A stretch of 64,000 nt of DNA from Phalacrocorax aristotelis (taxonomy: Eukaryota > Chordata > Aves > Suliformes > Phalacrocoracidae). The stretch is taken from assembly GCF_949628215.1 (NCBI RefSeq), contig NC_134288.1, forward strand, positions 868,001 through 932,000, given 5' to 3'. The stretch's first letter is position 1. The number at the start of each line of letters is the position of its first letter. Of this stretch, positions 12,567-24,868 are shown one piece after another. A program made the translations under genes and the position numbers. The notes under the pieces were generated by a model. That model had not been told where the DNA came from. It saw only the letters and a list, made by a program, of their open reading frames with translations, and did not search any database.

Positions 12567-15500
12567 TTCACGATCTGCAGAGCTTTGGACTTGATAACGT
12601 AAGTGTCCCCAAGATAGTGTTCTAGTTCTCTTGGTCTATTTTCCTTCTGGATTTCCCTGCCTTTGCCACACTGAGATCCTAGTGTACTGATCTCAGCCAG
12701 ACCTGGCTTTATGAGCCTGAGCAAAACCTGGGACCGGCTTTCACACAGGGTCTAAAGTGTGTTCTGGGATGTCTGCATGTTGCTTGGCAAGCCTCTTCCC
12801 CTCTCCCTAGGCTGCCTTGTCCTTAATCTGTGCTTCCCAGTTTATGAAGGTCGACATTTTCACAGCTGCTTCTGGATCTGTTGGAGTTTACCTTGTGCTG
12901 GGAGGAAAGCAGATGCTACTTGTGCCTATGCCACCAAGGCAGCTGACAGCATGGTGCTGCTACAGCAGGGAGAGGGGTGGGTGGGAGAGCCTGCTCTGTA
13001 GATGGGAGGGAGGGGCACTGGGATCTGGGGATTTCCAGCAGGAAAAGGAGAAATTCCACATCTTGGAATCTCCCATGAATAAAAAAAGGAAGAGTAAGTG
13101 CATTGGAATTTACTGTTAGGACGTGCAGAGTAAGGGAGGACCTATCTCTGCTCCAGAGCCGCACTCAGAAAAATATACAAATAATGAACTGTAGGCCCCT
13201 TATCTTGCCCCTCAGGGATGCTGTGCAGTTGTTTGAGTTACAAGCATTTCCATTTCAGATCAATATGACGCACTATATCAAACACCTCTCATTTGGAAGG
13301 GATTATCCAGGCATTGTGAACCCTCTGGATGGGATGGACGTCACTGCACAGCAAGGTAAAAGCCAGCTGAGAGAAATCTCTTTTTAAGTGTCTGTGTTTA
13401 AGTGTCTGTGTTAGAAGAGGACAGGAGCGAGGTCCCCAGTCTTTAATGAGAACCCTGACACCATTGTGTAAAATGTGGACTCCTCCCCCTTGTGCTCTTT
13501 CTGGAACAGCTGCCTCCATTCATCTGGAACAAATCTGCCAAGGTGTTCTGATTCTGCGACCTTTCAGAAAGATCTCTCTTTTCAGTGTTCATGGATGCAA
13601 AACAGCAGGTACAGCACGAATTTATTAAGCACCTACATCTGGTGTAGTCCAAGGAGAGCCCTGCCTAGCTACTGTGTGTGGTAGGAGATAACAAGAAGAT
13701 GCAGGATAGAGAAAAAAGGCCTAACTAATAGGCCTTGAGAGCGCCATGGTGTCTGCCTGACCTTGATCTACCCAACAGTAACAGCTGAACAGCTGCAGTG
13801 AAATTGAAAACTTCACTGATTTCACTTGATCTTTTCTAGATAGCTCTGGTTTGCTGGCCGGAGAAGGAAAGGCAGTTCTCTCCCCCTGCTACTACTGCTC
13901 AAACCATAATCTTGGTTTATTCACACAAGCCTGCTTGTGTGCATTTTCCTTGAAGGATCCTGACCATGCCACTTTACCTGCCACGGCAGAGATCAGTTAT
14001 CTCTTTGCAGACACTGAAGTCTGCAAAGTTTGCCTTTGCAGGTACTTGGGGTGCTGTTACGTGATAAAGCTTGGAGGAAGAAGTCGTTTGCTTTGAGGTG
14101 GTGGTAGGACTGTTAATCCTACTCGGATCCATTCTTTCAAATTTTCTACCATTGATTTTAATTCTTGTACCCAGATCAAAGGATGGTGCTTAAACTAAGA
14201 TCCAGGAAAATTAAAAGGTGTCATAATGGTCGATACTATTGTGATGCTGTAGTTTTTCTGTGGAGCAACAAGCTCTCTGAGAGGGGGCCTGTAGCTGCCT
14301 GGTAAAACTCTCTGTAGGCTGAAGGTTTCCAGCAGAGGGCCTCGGAGAACCAGTGGGTCAATTCTTGATGAATGAGGACCAAAGGCATGCTCTGGAAAAG
14401 AAGCGGGAGAAGTAGACTGCATGTCAAATTTATGTTTATTGCAGACCAGCTACAGATAGTATATAAGAGAATTACTGCTTCTGTAGAACTGGATGAATAA
14501 TCTCCTCCTCTAGGGAATTTCATAGAAAATAGGTTTTCCAAGTGACTCCTGACTTCCATTATCCTTAAGAGAACTGAAGGGTTGCTGCTGGTCTGAGGCA
14601 GCAGCAGGAGTTCTATTTTTAACTTCACTGATCCAGATCTTCCTTTTCATCTCCTGATAGGAGAAAAGCCGTGCTTCTTTCTACAGGAATCAACTGTAGC
14701 GTTAACTGAAGTTGATATAGGCTACTCATTTAGACTCAAGTATGTTTTCTTAGGGCTATGCTGCTAAATATCAAGGTTTTCATGCACTAGAATAAGAATT
14801 TTCATGGAGTTGTACTGGTATGTAGGGGAATAGACAGGGATCGGCGACTGGAAGATCACGGGATGTGATGGAAAGATAGACTCCTCCCCATAGGAGTGGC
14901 AGGAACAGGAAGCGCAAGAGCTATATAAGCGTGTGACGCAGCCAAATAAACGGACATTTTGTATCCATCATATTGATGTCTGTGCATCACTGTCCCCAGG
15001 GTGGGTAGAGCCCTGTGTCCCGGAGATATGCGGCCCAAGATAAGTTTTCCCATAGAAGCGTACAGCAACACTGGTAAAACTACAGCAAGATAACTGGTTT
15101 GTAGAAAGTTTTTCGTTTAGTCAAGGACATAATGCTGGTAGTTTTGCTTTTGGTTAGAACAGGAACGAGATTTGCTTTGGCACAAGGAAAACTCTTGTCA
15201 GATATTAACTTCAGTGTCCTTGAAAACCTCCACTACCTGTCGCACAGAAAGATGTCCCCTGACAAGTTGAACAAAACCAGTTTGTGTCTACCTAACCTGT
15301 CAGTTAAACTTCCCAGCTCTTTGCTGGTTATTAATTGTGTCTCTCTGTCTTTGCTTATAGCTTCCATGATGTTTCAGTATTTTGTCAAAGTGGTCCCCAC
15401 GGTGTATATGAAAGTAGATGGTGAAGTAAGTACCTTTCTTCCCTATTGCTTTGGCAAGTGAAAGCCTTCAGACTTTCTCCTTGTATTCTGATGCTGGCCC

Positions 15501-18500
15501 TACCTGACCTCTGGTGGAAGCAACACAATCTGTTCGACTTTCTTGATGTGACCACCCCAGCAAGAGTCACAATTTCTATGGTGTAATGTTACCTGTAATG
15601 TTGCACAGCAGTGATGAGGCAGATTTCAGCCTCCTCCATCCCACCTAGATGACAGTGACCATGCATTTTCATCATGTTCCCTCATGAATCATTCCTAGTG
15701 CACGCTCAGGGGAAGTCAAAGCAGCAACGAGATCCTAAAAATGTTCTTTGGAGAATAACCCAAGGTCAGTTTGTCTGCAATTCAAAAACTCCTTTAGCCT
15801 CCAAAAGAGCGTGGCTAGGTTTGCAGCCCAGCTTTCAGAATATGTCCTTCTTTTGGGACAGGTAGGATAAAAAAATTACCAAGGATGTACCAGGATGAAA
15901 CGAAGATGCTGAGAACAGAGACAAGCTATGGTCTTTTCTGATGCCAGCCTGAGGGAGCAGAAAGAACTGTGATTTCATTCATTCATTTGGAAGCATTAAT
16001 TTTGGTTGCTGTCATTCCGCAGGGGATCTCAAGAGCAATGGAGAATGTCTTTTTCAAAAACAGAAAAAACCAAGCCTGTTGGTTATCATTATTTGGGCCC
16101 TGTAGTCTTAGGGCAGCAGAATGATGTAAGCTGTTATGTTTCTTTTGCAAACAAAACACCGGTAGAGGCAGCAGCTCTCCTGTTTGGCAGGCTTCACCAC
16201 CAGTGCTACCCAGCGTTCTTGTGTAATCCTGCGAGGAAAAGACAAGTGCCACATGCCCCAGTACCTCTGTGAATTTCACATACAAGACGACTTGGCTCCC
16301 TAGCTGTCTCCCAGGTTTTGGTTCTGTATCTTGTTCACTGTGTGGGTGGTCCATGCCCAGCTTCAGTTTACCACCAAACCAGTTTCCTCCCAGGTGAAAT
16401 CCAAGTGTAGTTCTGGCGCTTGTTCCATGCAAGGACTGATCTACATGTGGATGAAGCTACACCAGAATTTGACCCCCTTGTCCTACGCAGTTTTATAATG
16501 CTGTGCAAACCCCACAACCCTGGAAGCCCTGGCCACATCAGGCTCTTCAGCCAAAATCATGCCACTTTCAGCCACATACCACATATCCTTGCAATCAGAA
16601 CAACGTACTACTGCACAGCCACCCAATCTTCATGTTGCTTTAGGCACCTAAATCTGAAATGCAGATCACCGGCAGATTATTAGTTATGTCAGAGGCTGCG
16701 TAGGAACCACAACTCTGAGGAGCCACGTGGCTACAGTAGATACAATGCAGACATTCAAGCGAAGCTATCTTAGAGCAGTTTGGGCAGAGCAATCTAACGA
16801 TCCGTTGGAAAGGTAGTCATAGTTTGTGTTTCTTCATCTGCTCTAAAGATTGAAACTGTTTTCAAGAGTTGGTTCTCATGTGATAACTCATTATGTGGAC
16901 CGTTCACTCTTTGATGCCCTGCCTAGAAGGGACCCATCTGTTTTTTTTCCTGGAAGTTAGGTGGAAGTTACTTGCTGTGAGGTGATATTGGGAGAACCTT
17001 CAGACCATGTTCAAAGCTCATTCTGCTTGGATTCAAGATGCCTTTGCAGTTTCTGTGGATGAATGAAATTCCTGAAGTACAAAGAATAGTTAATCAGAGC
17101 CCTATTCTTATGGCCACTTCCCAGTGCCATAAGCTACCATGGCTTCTGTTCCTTTTGATGAAATCTCACATTCGACTGTGGAGCTGTTTTTCAGTTTTCA
17201 AAGGGCTTCTCCTGTCAAAAGGATCGCTCTTCATTAGTCACCAGGAGAGGAATCCCTGCAGACCATGATGCTTACACTTATGGTAACTATGGATTCAAGT
17301 GTGCTGCCAGATGTATACCCAGGACTGTGTTATACATTCAGGACTTGGAACCCCCAAATGTGGAATTTGGTAAAGAAACTGGATAATATCTCTCTCAGCT
17401 TGGATCGTAATTGGGTCAGGTAGCTTATTAGGGATGATAGATCACAATTTCATTTTACAGAAACCCCATTTATTTGCTTTAGGAATAGGACTGGTATGAA
17501 CAACGTGTAGAAGAAGGGCAGGATGCAGGAGGGTGCTGCAGGATGATCTTCATTTCTGTAAAGATGGGCAATCCGTGTCCTTCTGCAGCCCTGGCACGCT
17601 GCTGCCTTTATGTATTATTTCCTTTTTTCCTCAGTCCTGAATATATATGGCTTTCTCACATCATTGCTGTCTCCTGAAGCATGCCTTAGGTGGACTGTGT
17701 TTTGGTAGGGGATGATGTGGACTTGGGGTTGAGGTCGAGAGGCACAGCTTATGCCTTTACTTGCCAGCAGAGACCAAAACAGTCCAGCCTCGTGACTACT
17801 GCATTGCTCATTCTTTGGGCTAGCTGGGGCTTTAAATGAGAGCCTGTAGTAAAAATAGATCTGATCCTGATGGTGCTCTTTATGACCCTTTGTAACCATT
17901 GTCAAGCCCCCCCACGAGTGAGAGAGCAGGGCTACATTGGTGATATGGTTTGCTGAACTCATGTTTTAGTAGGCTCTCCTACTGCTCGTTAACAAAACAA
18001 CATTTACTGTGTTTGTTTCCTTCTAGGTGGTAAGGACTAACCAGTTTTCAGTTACACGGCATGAGAAGATAGCCAACGGGCTCCTAGGAGACCAGGGTCT
18101 GCCTGGTGTATTTGTGCTATATGAACTTTCACCCATGATGGTGAAGCTGACAGAGAAGCACAGGTAAGAGACGTCTCAGTTGATTTCATTCACTCTCCAT
18201 TGATGATGTCATTTTGCATCGTTTAAAACTCCATCCTTGCTTAGACATGACAGTGCGAATGCCTGAAAGCCATCCAAGCCCCTTCCCAGTCAGTGAAGAG
18301 GAAGCGAAGTAGGCACTCCCATGGGCTGTTCCTCTCTGTGTGAACATCTGAAAGGGACTGGGGATTTTCTGATATGATCTGAAGCATTTTATCCAGTGTC
18401 AAGATGGAGAAGGAAACTGCTACAGCGAGCAGAAGTCTGATATAAAGGTTCTCAATTCAGACTAATTTCCTCAAAGTTCTTTTTTAATGGAAAGACTAGA

Positions 18501-21322
18501 TTTATATAGCATACCCACCTTACCAGCACCTACAGCAGCACCCACACTGATCTAGCCTGGTTATTTACTCTGCATTTGCTATAGCTTTTCTGCATGTTGT
18601 AGTCAGTGTGGAACCTCTTTGTTCTTTCCAGTTCCTCTGCTAATCACGGACATGTAGTTGCAGGGGAATGGAAGGGGCAGTAGTTGTCTGATCTTTTAGG
18701 ATCATAATGAGGGATGGCCAGTACCTTAAAATGTATTAACAGGTGCTTAGGACTTAGTTTTGTGTTACGGAAGCCTGCTGTGCATTCGGTCTGGGTGGGA
18801 ATGGATAAATTCTTAGGGATTAAAAGTCCTTTCTTTAGGTTTATAGATTCAGTACTTGCCTCCTAGAGTTGCCATTGAGTTCATTAGAGCTCTAATGCTA
18901 CTCAGCGCTGTTCAGTCACACTATCAGTGACGAACTCCATTCTGTAGCCAATAGGGGTTATTGTTAATTGTTAAATCTAATTGTCAGCTATTAATATTTA
19001 TGTAATGCATACTTACATGCTATGATGAACATTATGATCATCACAAATTAATTTTTATTAGTTAATTGTTACTTATCTGACTCATTGGTATCTGAGCTCA
19101 TGCTGGTTGTTCAAATTGTTTTCCTCATTCTAGGTCCTTTACACACTTTCTTACAGGAGTTTGTGCCATTGTCGGAGGCATATTTACAGGTATTGCATCT
19201 TTCAATCTTTTTTCTTTCTGAAGTGTAAGCATTTGCCACCTTACTCTTTCAGAAGTCTGCGTGGCTGATAATAAATCCCTGTTTAATGGGGAGAGATTTT
19301 TTCAGCCTTCAGGAGAGGATATGTTCTGCACATTCTGCAGAGCCATAGGAGTGGCATCAGATTGTAATTAGCACTGCAGACTTTCATGATGCTGTAGATG
19401 ATGTAGACCTATTATAGTATTTCATTGTGATGTAAACCTATTATAATATTTCATTTTGATGCGTTACAGGACATTTTGTTTTCAAATAATGTGGTCTTTG
19501 ACATACCGTATGAATGTATCTGTATTGTTTTCTGGGCTAGCTTGGGTCTCTTAGCAGATAGTTGTTTTCATGTGGAACCAAAGCCAGTAAAATCTGTGAA
19601 CCCAGGTTGCCATGGGCATAGCCACCTCAGAGGTCTCAGATTGTGTTCCCAGACATAGGAGCTCCAGTGAGCACTCAGCAGGGGCTAAAAGTAGCCCTCA
19701 CAGCTGGACAGGGACCTGTAAGGAGACACTGTTCCTGCAGAGCCATTCTGGACTTCATTCCCAGTACTGGCTTCTGGAACAGCTAGTATCTGCTGAGCTT
19801 CATGTATGTGACAAAGCCCAGCCTTGGTCCAGCCTTGCATTGCAGCTAATAACCCAGGGTGCTCTGAAACAGTCTGTGATGGGCCAGCCTGGAGATCTGG
19901 TCAGCAGATCTTACTGGACATGAGAAGCCACCTACTGTATCACATACATATGTCATATAATACCTTTATCTGCAAGGTGATTCTATGATTCTATAATACC
20001 TTTATCTGCAAGGTTTTCCTGTCACCTGAGGTGTCACAATGCTCAGTTAGCCTGATACTGTTAAACAGGATTTTTGTCTCTAATAAATTTGACCGTATTC
20101 ATTTCTATGGTTGGCTCAGGGAAGGGCTTTCAAAAATTATTTTCATGACAAATGCAAGGTGCCCTCTAGCACCAGTTAGGTTTGACAGCCAGTTCGCAGT
20201 GTTTGCTGCCATACACCATGTTCAGACTCTCTATATTCTAGAGTAGAGTACAGACTAAATCAGCTGTGTAACAGTTTTTGTGTTGCAGCATCAAATTGAT
20301 TCCACAAATAGAGATAATTTCCATGCAAAACAACTGCGAAAGACAGTCATCTGAAGCATTACTCAGAGACCAGATAGTAAGGGCAATAATTCCATGTTCT
20401 ACAGCAATAAACAAAGCTCAGTTCCCATTTTAGCTCCTACTCTTTATATAGGATTGAAATGTCTGTATGTGCAGTGTCAACTGCTTAGTTATTCCTTAGA
20501 CTGAGGTGTTGAAAAGAAAAAAGAGCATGAAGCTTCATAAAGGCACTGAAAATACCTTTGTTCACTGGCACCCTGTGTTCCCTTCCTGTCGGGAGCTCAG
20601 GGTTTCTGTCCTGTGAAAGCCGCCTCGATGGATGCAGGCTTGTCCGGGTTTTGTGGTGCAATAGACCCATTCTGAGCTTTCCTGTGGTCCCAAATAAGCA
20701 CTGAATTAGTAGGTTTCTTCAGTGCTGGAGAGATTGGGGAAAATACTGCAGAAAGAATTAAAGGCAGCGGTTTGTTTTGCCTTGTGCCCTTGTGAACAGG
20801 GTAGTCTCCAATAAAGGGCATCCATAAAGCACAGCATCAGGTAGAGTAGCTTGCTTTAAGGTTACTGTGAAATGAGCAAGAAATGGGAAATGTGCCCTTG
20901 GCAAGCTGGGTCAGGGCAACGACATGGCATAAAGCTCTCCACATCAGCTGCTTCTCCAAGCTCTTCTCACTCCTCTGTAAATATATGTGACTTGGCCTGT
21001 CTCATTTTTACTTCTGTAAGAGATCTTTTTCTGGATAAGTATGCTCACCTCCACCCTGCAAGCTGGATCTTGTCTGTCCTAATGAGATTAAGACCTTATT
21101 CTTCTGAGCAGCAGCAGCTGTCTTCTGTCAGGGGGAGCTGGAATTCCTTTCCACTGACAGAAAGGTTTGTGTTTTTTTTCCCTGGGGGTTTTTCCTCTCT
21201 TTGAGGCATGTCTGGCTTGATCTGTCTGTTTTCTCCTTTTAGTTGCAGGATTCATTGACTCCTTGATCTATCACTCAGCACGTTCTATCCAGAAGAAAAT
21301 TGAACTTGGGAAGACAACATAA
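12567..21322 (+). CDS. ERGIC3: ERGIC3, C-terminal coding exons (partial gene)
   Basis: ERGIC3 is a membrane protein cycling between endoplasmic reticulum, ER-Golgi intermediate compartment and cis-Golgi, acting in early secretory transport. Six exons join in frame: 12567-12598, 13259-13355, 15361-15425, 18027-18163, 19134-19189 and 21243-21322, all with AG/GT borders. They code for the last 154 residues, starting in HDLQSFGLDN, through INMTHYIKHLSFG, PGIVNPLDG, MMFQYFVKVVPTVYMKVDGE and GLLGDQGLPGVFVLYELSP, to the C-terminal membrane segment (FLTGVCAIVGGIFTVAG) and the end KIELGKTT. Similarity to human ERGIC3 is close throughout, so the assignment is secure. One N-glycosylation sequon (NMT) is kept; a second human sequon (NVT) is DVT here. 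Exons for the first roughly 230 residues were not found and lie left of the window or were missed. Intron 2 carries a solo LTR. Confidence 0.95.
14821..15070 (+). mobile_element. Solo LTR of an avian endogenous retrovirus, copy 1
   Basis: A 250 bp element starts TGTAGGGG and ends ACAGCAACA. It is flanked by a perfect 6 bp target duplication CTGGTA (14815-14820 and 15071-15076). It holds a TATA box (14932-14939) and a polyadenylation signal AATAAA (14945-14950), the order expected for U3-R-U5. A second copy lies at 34709. No internal retroviral sequence follows, so this is a solo LTR left by LTR-LTR recombination. The 6 bp duplication fits alpharetrovirus-like or class II elements. It sits in sense orientation in an ERGIC3 intron. 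Confidence 0.92.
19956..20014. repeat. 23 bp perfect direct repeat around a 13 bp CR1-tail-like insert
   Basis: The same 23 bases occur at 19956-19978 and 19992-20014. Between them are 13 bases, GATTCTATGATTC, which match the ATTCTATG-type tail that ends CR1 elements. The arrangement looks like a target duplication around an extremely short retrotransposed tail, or a slippage product. It lies in the ERGIC3 intron before the last exon. Confidence 0.75.
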
Positions 21323-21690
21323 ATAAGCTCACCCCACAAAAAAAACTCTGAGGAGAACTAAACAGGTTTTTTGGAACACAAGTGATCTTCTGAGTGCACA
21401 GGAGAAGAGGTTTGGAATTGCCAGATGAACCTGACCGCTCTTATGTTACTGTCCCATCATTCTTTGTTTGGCTTTTAATTTGTGGAACTGCTTGAACCTT
21501 GCTGCTCTGACGATTAGCCATCTCATCTGGCTGTGCAGACCCTACTGTAAAAACCCTTCTGTGTCAGTCCATGTTCATGAAGTTCCACCACCCCTTCCCG
21601 AAAGTGATGCTGGAGACACTACATTCTGTTTGCCTCCAGGAATAAGGTACTGTATTGGCATGAGACCTGGAATGGATTGAAGTTGCCATC

Positions 21691-21712
21691 AACACCTGTC
21701 TAGACAGGTGTT
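21691..21712. repeat. 22 bp perfect palindrome in the ERGIC3 3'UTR
   Basis: The 22 bases AACACCTGTC/TAGACAGGTGTT read the same on both strands. The central TGTCTAGACA occurs again immediately after, at 21712-21721. In the mRNA this could fold into a hairpin about 370 nt after the stop codon. Confidence 0.8.
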
Positions 21713-22022
21713 GTCTAGACAGACAGCAACACTGTGTAGCTTTTTTAATTTCTCTTAAAAATGTTTCTGAGTGTGCTGATGCTGTATGCCAGACCTCTGT
21801 GTAAATGTGCTGAATCCCGTGTGCTTTCCTTCCAGCTGTCCTGGGCAATGTGTTTGAGACCTGGCACTTGGGGTGTGCTTACTGTCCTGTGGGGCATTGC
21901 AGTTGCTCCAGATCGCTCTTAGGAAAGATGCAAGTTGATGTTTCAGAAAAAAAAAAGTTTGGGGTTTTAATTGATTTTTAAATTGGATTGTGTTTTTCAC
22001 TTCCCCTGTGTTTATATTTTGA

Positions 22023-22028
22023 AATAAA
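22023..22028 (+). terminator. ERGIC3: ERGIC3 polyadenylation signal
   Basis: AATAAA lies 700 nt after the ERGIC3 stop codon and is followed by a GT-rich stretch (TGTGTGTTTTGG). It is the best candidate for the end of the transcript. It implies a 3'UTR of about 720 nt and leaves only about 550 bp to the 3' end of the opposing sialyltransferase gene. Confidence 0.75.
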
Positions 22029-22579
22029 GTCCATCCTCTGTGTGTTTTGGTAAAGCATTTGGAAGAATAATTAAATTATTTGAACTAATCTTGGTACTGA
22101 ATTGGAAATTATAGTTAAAAAAACACAGCTGCATTGTGGCAAAGTATGTAGATACCATGATGATGGTTGGTTTTTTTTTTCTTTTTAGTGATCTACACAA
22201 GTGAGTAAAGTGTCACATGTGAAATTATATTGGGAGAAGTTTGAAAATAATGGGGAAAAATAAAATATTGTGGATTCCTGCCCACCTCCAGCCCCACCCT
22301 CTCCCCTTCCTCTCTCCCAGCTAGCGTGGGCAGAGCCATGCCAACCCTGTGTCCAGCCAAACGCAATGTCCCTGGTGCTGTGGGAGTGCGTCACCTCCTA
22401 GCACACACAGTGCTAAGCTGGTGGGACCAGCACAAGCAGCACTGAGACCCAAAGGATTACAGGGTCTGTGAGCCTGGGAACATGGCAATGCTGGTGGAGG
22501 GAGAAGCAAGCTAAAGAGCTGAGGCAGCTGCTGGCGGTGTAGAGGGCTGCCAGTGCCTGTGCTAATGGCCTGGCTTCAG

Positions 22580-22585
22580 TTTATT
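22580..22585 (-). terminator. Polyadenylation signal of the ST3GAL-like gene
   Basis: On the minus strand AATAAA begins only nine bases after the TGA stop at 22595. If used, it would give a 3'UTR of about 20-30 nt. Confidence 0.55.
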
Positions 22586-22594
22586 GGGAATGCA

Positions 22595-24868
22595 TCATTT
22601 GTAAAATAAAATCCTGCCTTCAGCTGCCAGTCTTTCAATGAGGCTGAATTCAACGTCGGCATCATGGACCCTTGTCCTGCGAAAGGCTCCAGACCAGCGG
22701 TTTTTCTCCCAGTAGTGGTGCCAGTTCCCTTCACTGTCTGCTCCAAAGCCAAACACGGACACCTGCATGCACGCCAGCGAGAGACATCACTGTGCTGGCG
22801 CTCGATCAGCCCGAGAGCGTGCAGACAAGCAGTGCAGTGGTGGTACAGCAGCAGCGCGCAGTCCTGCTGGCTGTGCTCACCTGCTGGCAGGTGTGCAAGG
22901 CAAAGAGCAGGGCGGTGAAGCCGGTAGAGGGGTACCGCCCATGGCCCTGGGTCCAGTTGTCATGGATGTACTTGAGGAAAGCTGGGCTCAGGATCAGCAC
23001 CTGAGTGGGGAGGGGAGGTGCCACCAGCTGCTCACTGTGCTGCAAACGGGACAGCCAGCCCCCACCACCAGCACAGCCTTCATCCCTCCTGCTTGCTGAT
23101 GCTGCCTGCATCCCACTGAAACCACAAGCCTGGCCCCTGCCCAGGAGGGCCCTGACTGCCCAGGAGGAGCTGGAGCCAGCCACGTCCTTACCTTGTTTCT
23201 GTCAGCTTTGATGAACTGTTTCACTCTCATGTAGGTGCTGCAAAAGCCAGAGGACAGCAGTGAGCGTGGGGGTGCTCCCACTGCTGGGGCCTCTTCTTTG
23301 GAGGCAGCTGGTTCACAGGGGGTAGCTGTGTCTGCCAGCACCTGGCCCCCATGGCACCCCCAGCCCCTTGGGCTGGCCCAGCAGCATCCCCTAGCCTGGA
23401 TCCAGGAAGGGGCACATTAAGCCCATGGCCCCACAGTGGGGACAGCCGCCATCCCACCTCTGGCACTGCAGGATGCCTGAGCCCTGCGGGGATGGGTCAG
23501 TGCCCACTTCCCCAAACTACAGCGCAGAGGGATGCTAGGAGCCTTGCCCTGGGGCCTTGTGTCCCACCGGGCCCATGGTGCCAGGGCCCCAGTGAGACAC
23601 TGGGGCCCCAGGACCACCCCATGCCATTCCCCCGGCTCCACAGCACAAGAGATGCCATTCCCCCAAAGTTGACACACTGTGTGAGGTCTCCGGTGGAGAA
23701 GGCGCTGGCCACCCACTGCAGGTCCAGTGGTTTGAAGGGGACGAGGACGAGGTGGACACCAGGCCTGAGGTTCACTGCGCTCTCTGGGTACATGAAGTGA
23801 TGGGTTGTTCTCATGCCAACATCCAGCTCAAAGCCAGTGATCTTTGCTCTGTTCATCCTAGGGGACAGTTGGAAGGCACATCCCAAAATTAAGGTGCGTG
23901 TCATGCCCATCCCAGGCAGGGATACCAGGTCACCCTGGCCAGCAACAAAGGGCAACACTGGGCCGATGTGTGCCCTGGGGTGGGGGTGGCTCCAGGGTGT
24001 AGGGCCAGCAGCCTCCCTGCCTTCGCAGGGCTTGCGCTGGTGGATTTGACAGGGTGGCCAGGGCCAGGGGCATGCCAGAGTCCCCGGGAGACAAGTCCCT
24101 TTGGGTCACCCACCTCAGCACCCAGTCATGGGCATCAATCTGCAGCCCGTGGCCAGACCCCTTCAGCCGCCCCGAGTTCCCCACCACTGCACAAGTCCTG
24201 CAGCGAGACGGGTCCCACATGCCACTGGTCTGGGCTGGGAGGACAGTGAAGAGCTGCTGAATTATGGCCTGGAGCTGGATGCCACTCAGGGGACGCTGCA
24301 GGCTCTGGAGGAGCAAGGGCAGCAATAGGCAGCATCAGCCACCCCACCCCACCTGCCAGTATCCCCAGCAGGGGGATGGAGCCCCACTCCTCCCAGTGGA
24401 GGCCTAAGAAAGGCACAGAAAAATTTGATGGGATATTAAGAAAAGGGTGCAACACAGCCCGGGGGGGGGTGGGGAGGGGGTGCGAGCTGTGGGTCCCCGC
24501 ATCCCCTTCATCCTCCATCACATCTGTCTGACTTGACCTTGGCCCTGTCCCACCACAAACAGATTTGTGGAGCCCAGGAAGAGCCCTGAGCGCCTGCCTG
24601 TGCCCCTACTCACCAGCCACCACCGAACCACATCAGAGGAAAGCTCATGGGCTGTGCCTGTCAGCAGAGGTCCCATTGCCATGTTGTAGCGGGCATTGAA
24701 CCAGGCAGACCCATTGGAACGGGCAGTGCAGTGGGCAGTCGAGGCATTGAGGAGGGAGGGAGCCCAAGGAAAAGGGCTGAGGTCATTTGTGGGGGCTCGG
24801 AAACATTGCCACAGGACCAGCAGCAGACACAGGGCCAGCACAACCTGCATGCGCCTCTGGCACAGCAT
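22595..24868 (-). CDS. Beta-galactoside alpha-2,3-sialyltransferase, ST3GAL1/2-like
   Basis: A type II Golgi glycosyltransferase that moves sialic acid from CMP-Neu5Ac to terminal galactose, in this subgroup typically Gal-beta-1,3-GalNAc of O-glycans and glycolipids. Six exons (24614-24868, 24114-24304, 23678-23857, 23192-23237, 22881-23000, 22595-22762) join in frame with GT/AG borders to 319 residues; human ST3GAL1 has 340. Residues 8-22 form the membrane anchor. Two sequons (NAST, NGS) follow in the stem. Sialylmotif L runs from [12 protein letters not shown] (about 123) to TTHHFMYPE. Motif S is [15 protein letters not shown] (about 237). Motif III is HHYWE (279-283) and motif VS contains RVHDAD. 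An acceptor at 24881 suggests an upstream non-coding exon. Only one of the three clustered stem cysteines of human ST3GAL1 is visible. It may be the ST3GAL8 type described from non-mammals; I leave the symbol blank because this needs a tree. Confidence 0.9.
24461..24480 (+). repeat. G-rich tract, possible G-quadruplex
   Basis: Runs of nine, four and five G separated by single bases lie in the first intron after the start codon of the ST3GAL-like gene. On the transcribed RNA the tract is C-rich. Confidence 0.5.

Noticed and set aside
14856-15071. Minus-strand open frame with the same peptide as one near 34.9 kb
   Set aside because: Both are antisense translations of the two copies of the same LTR, not a gene family.
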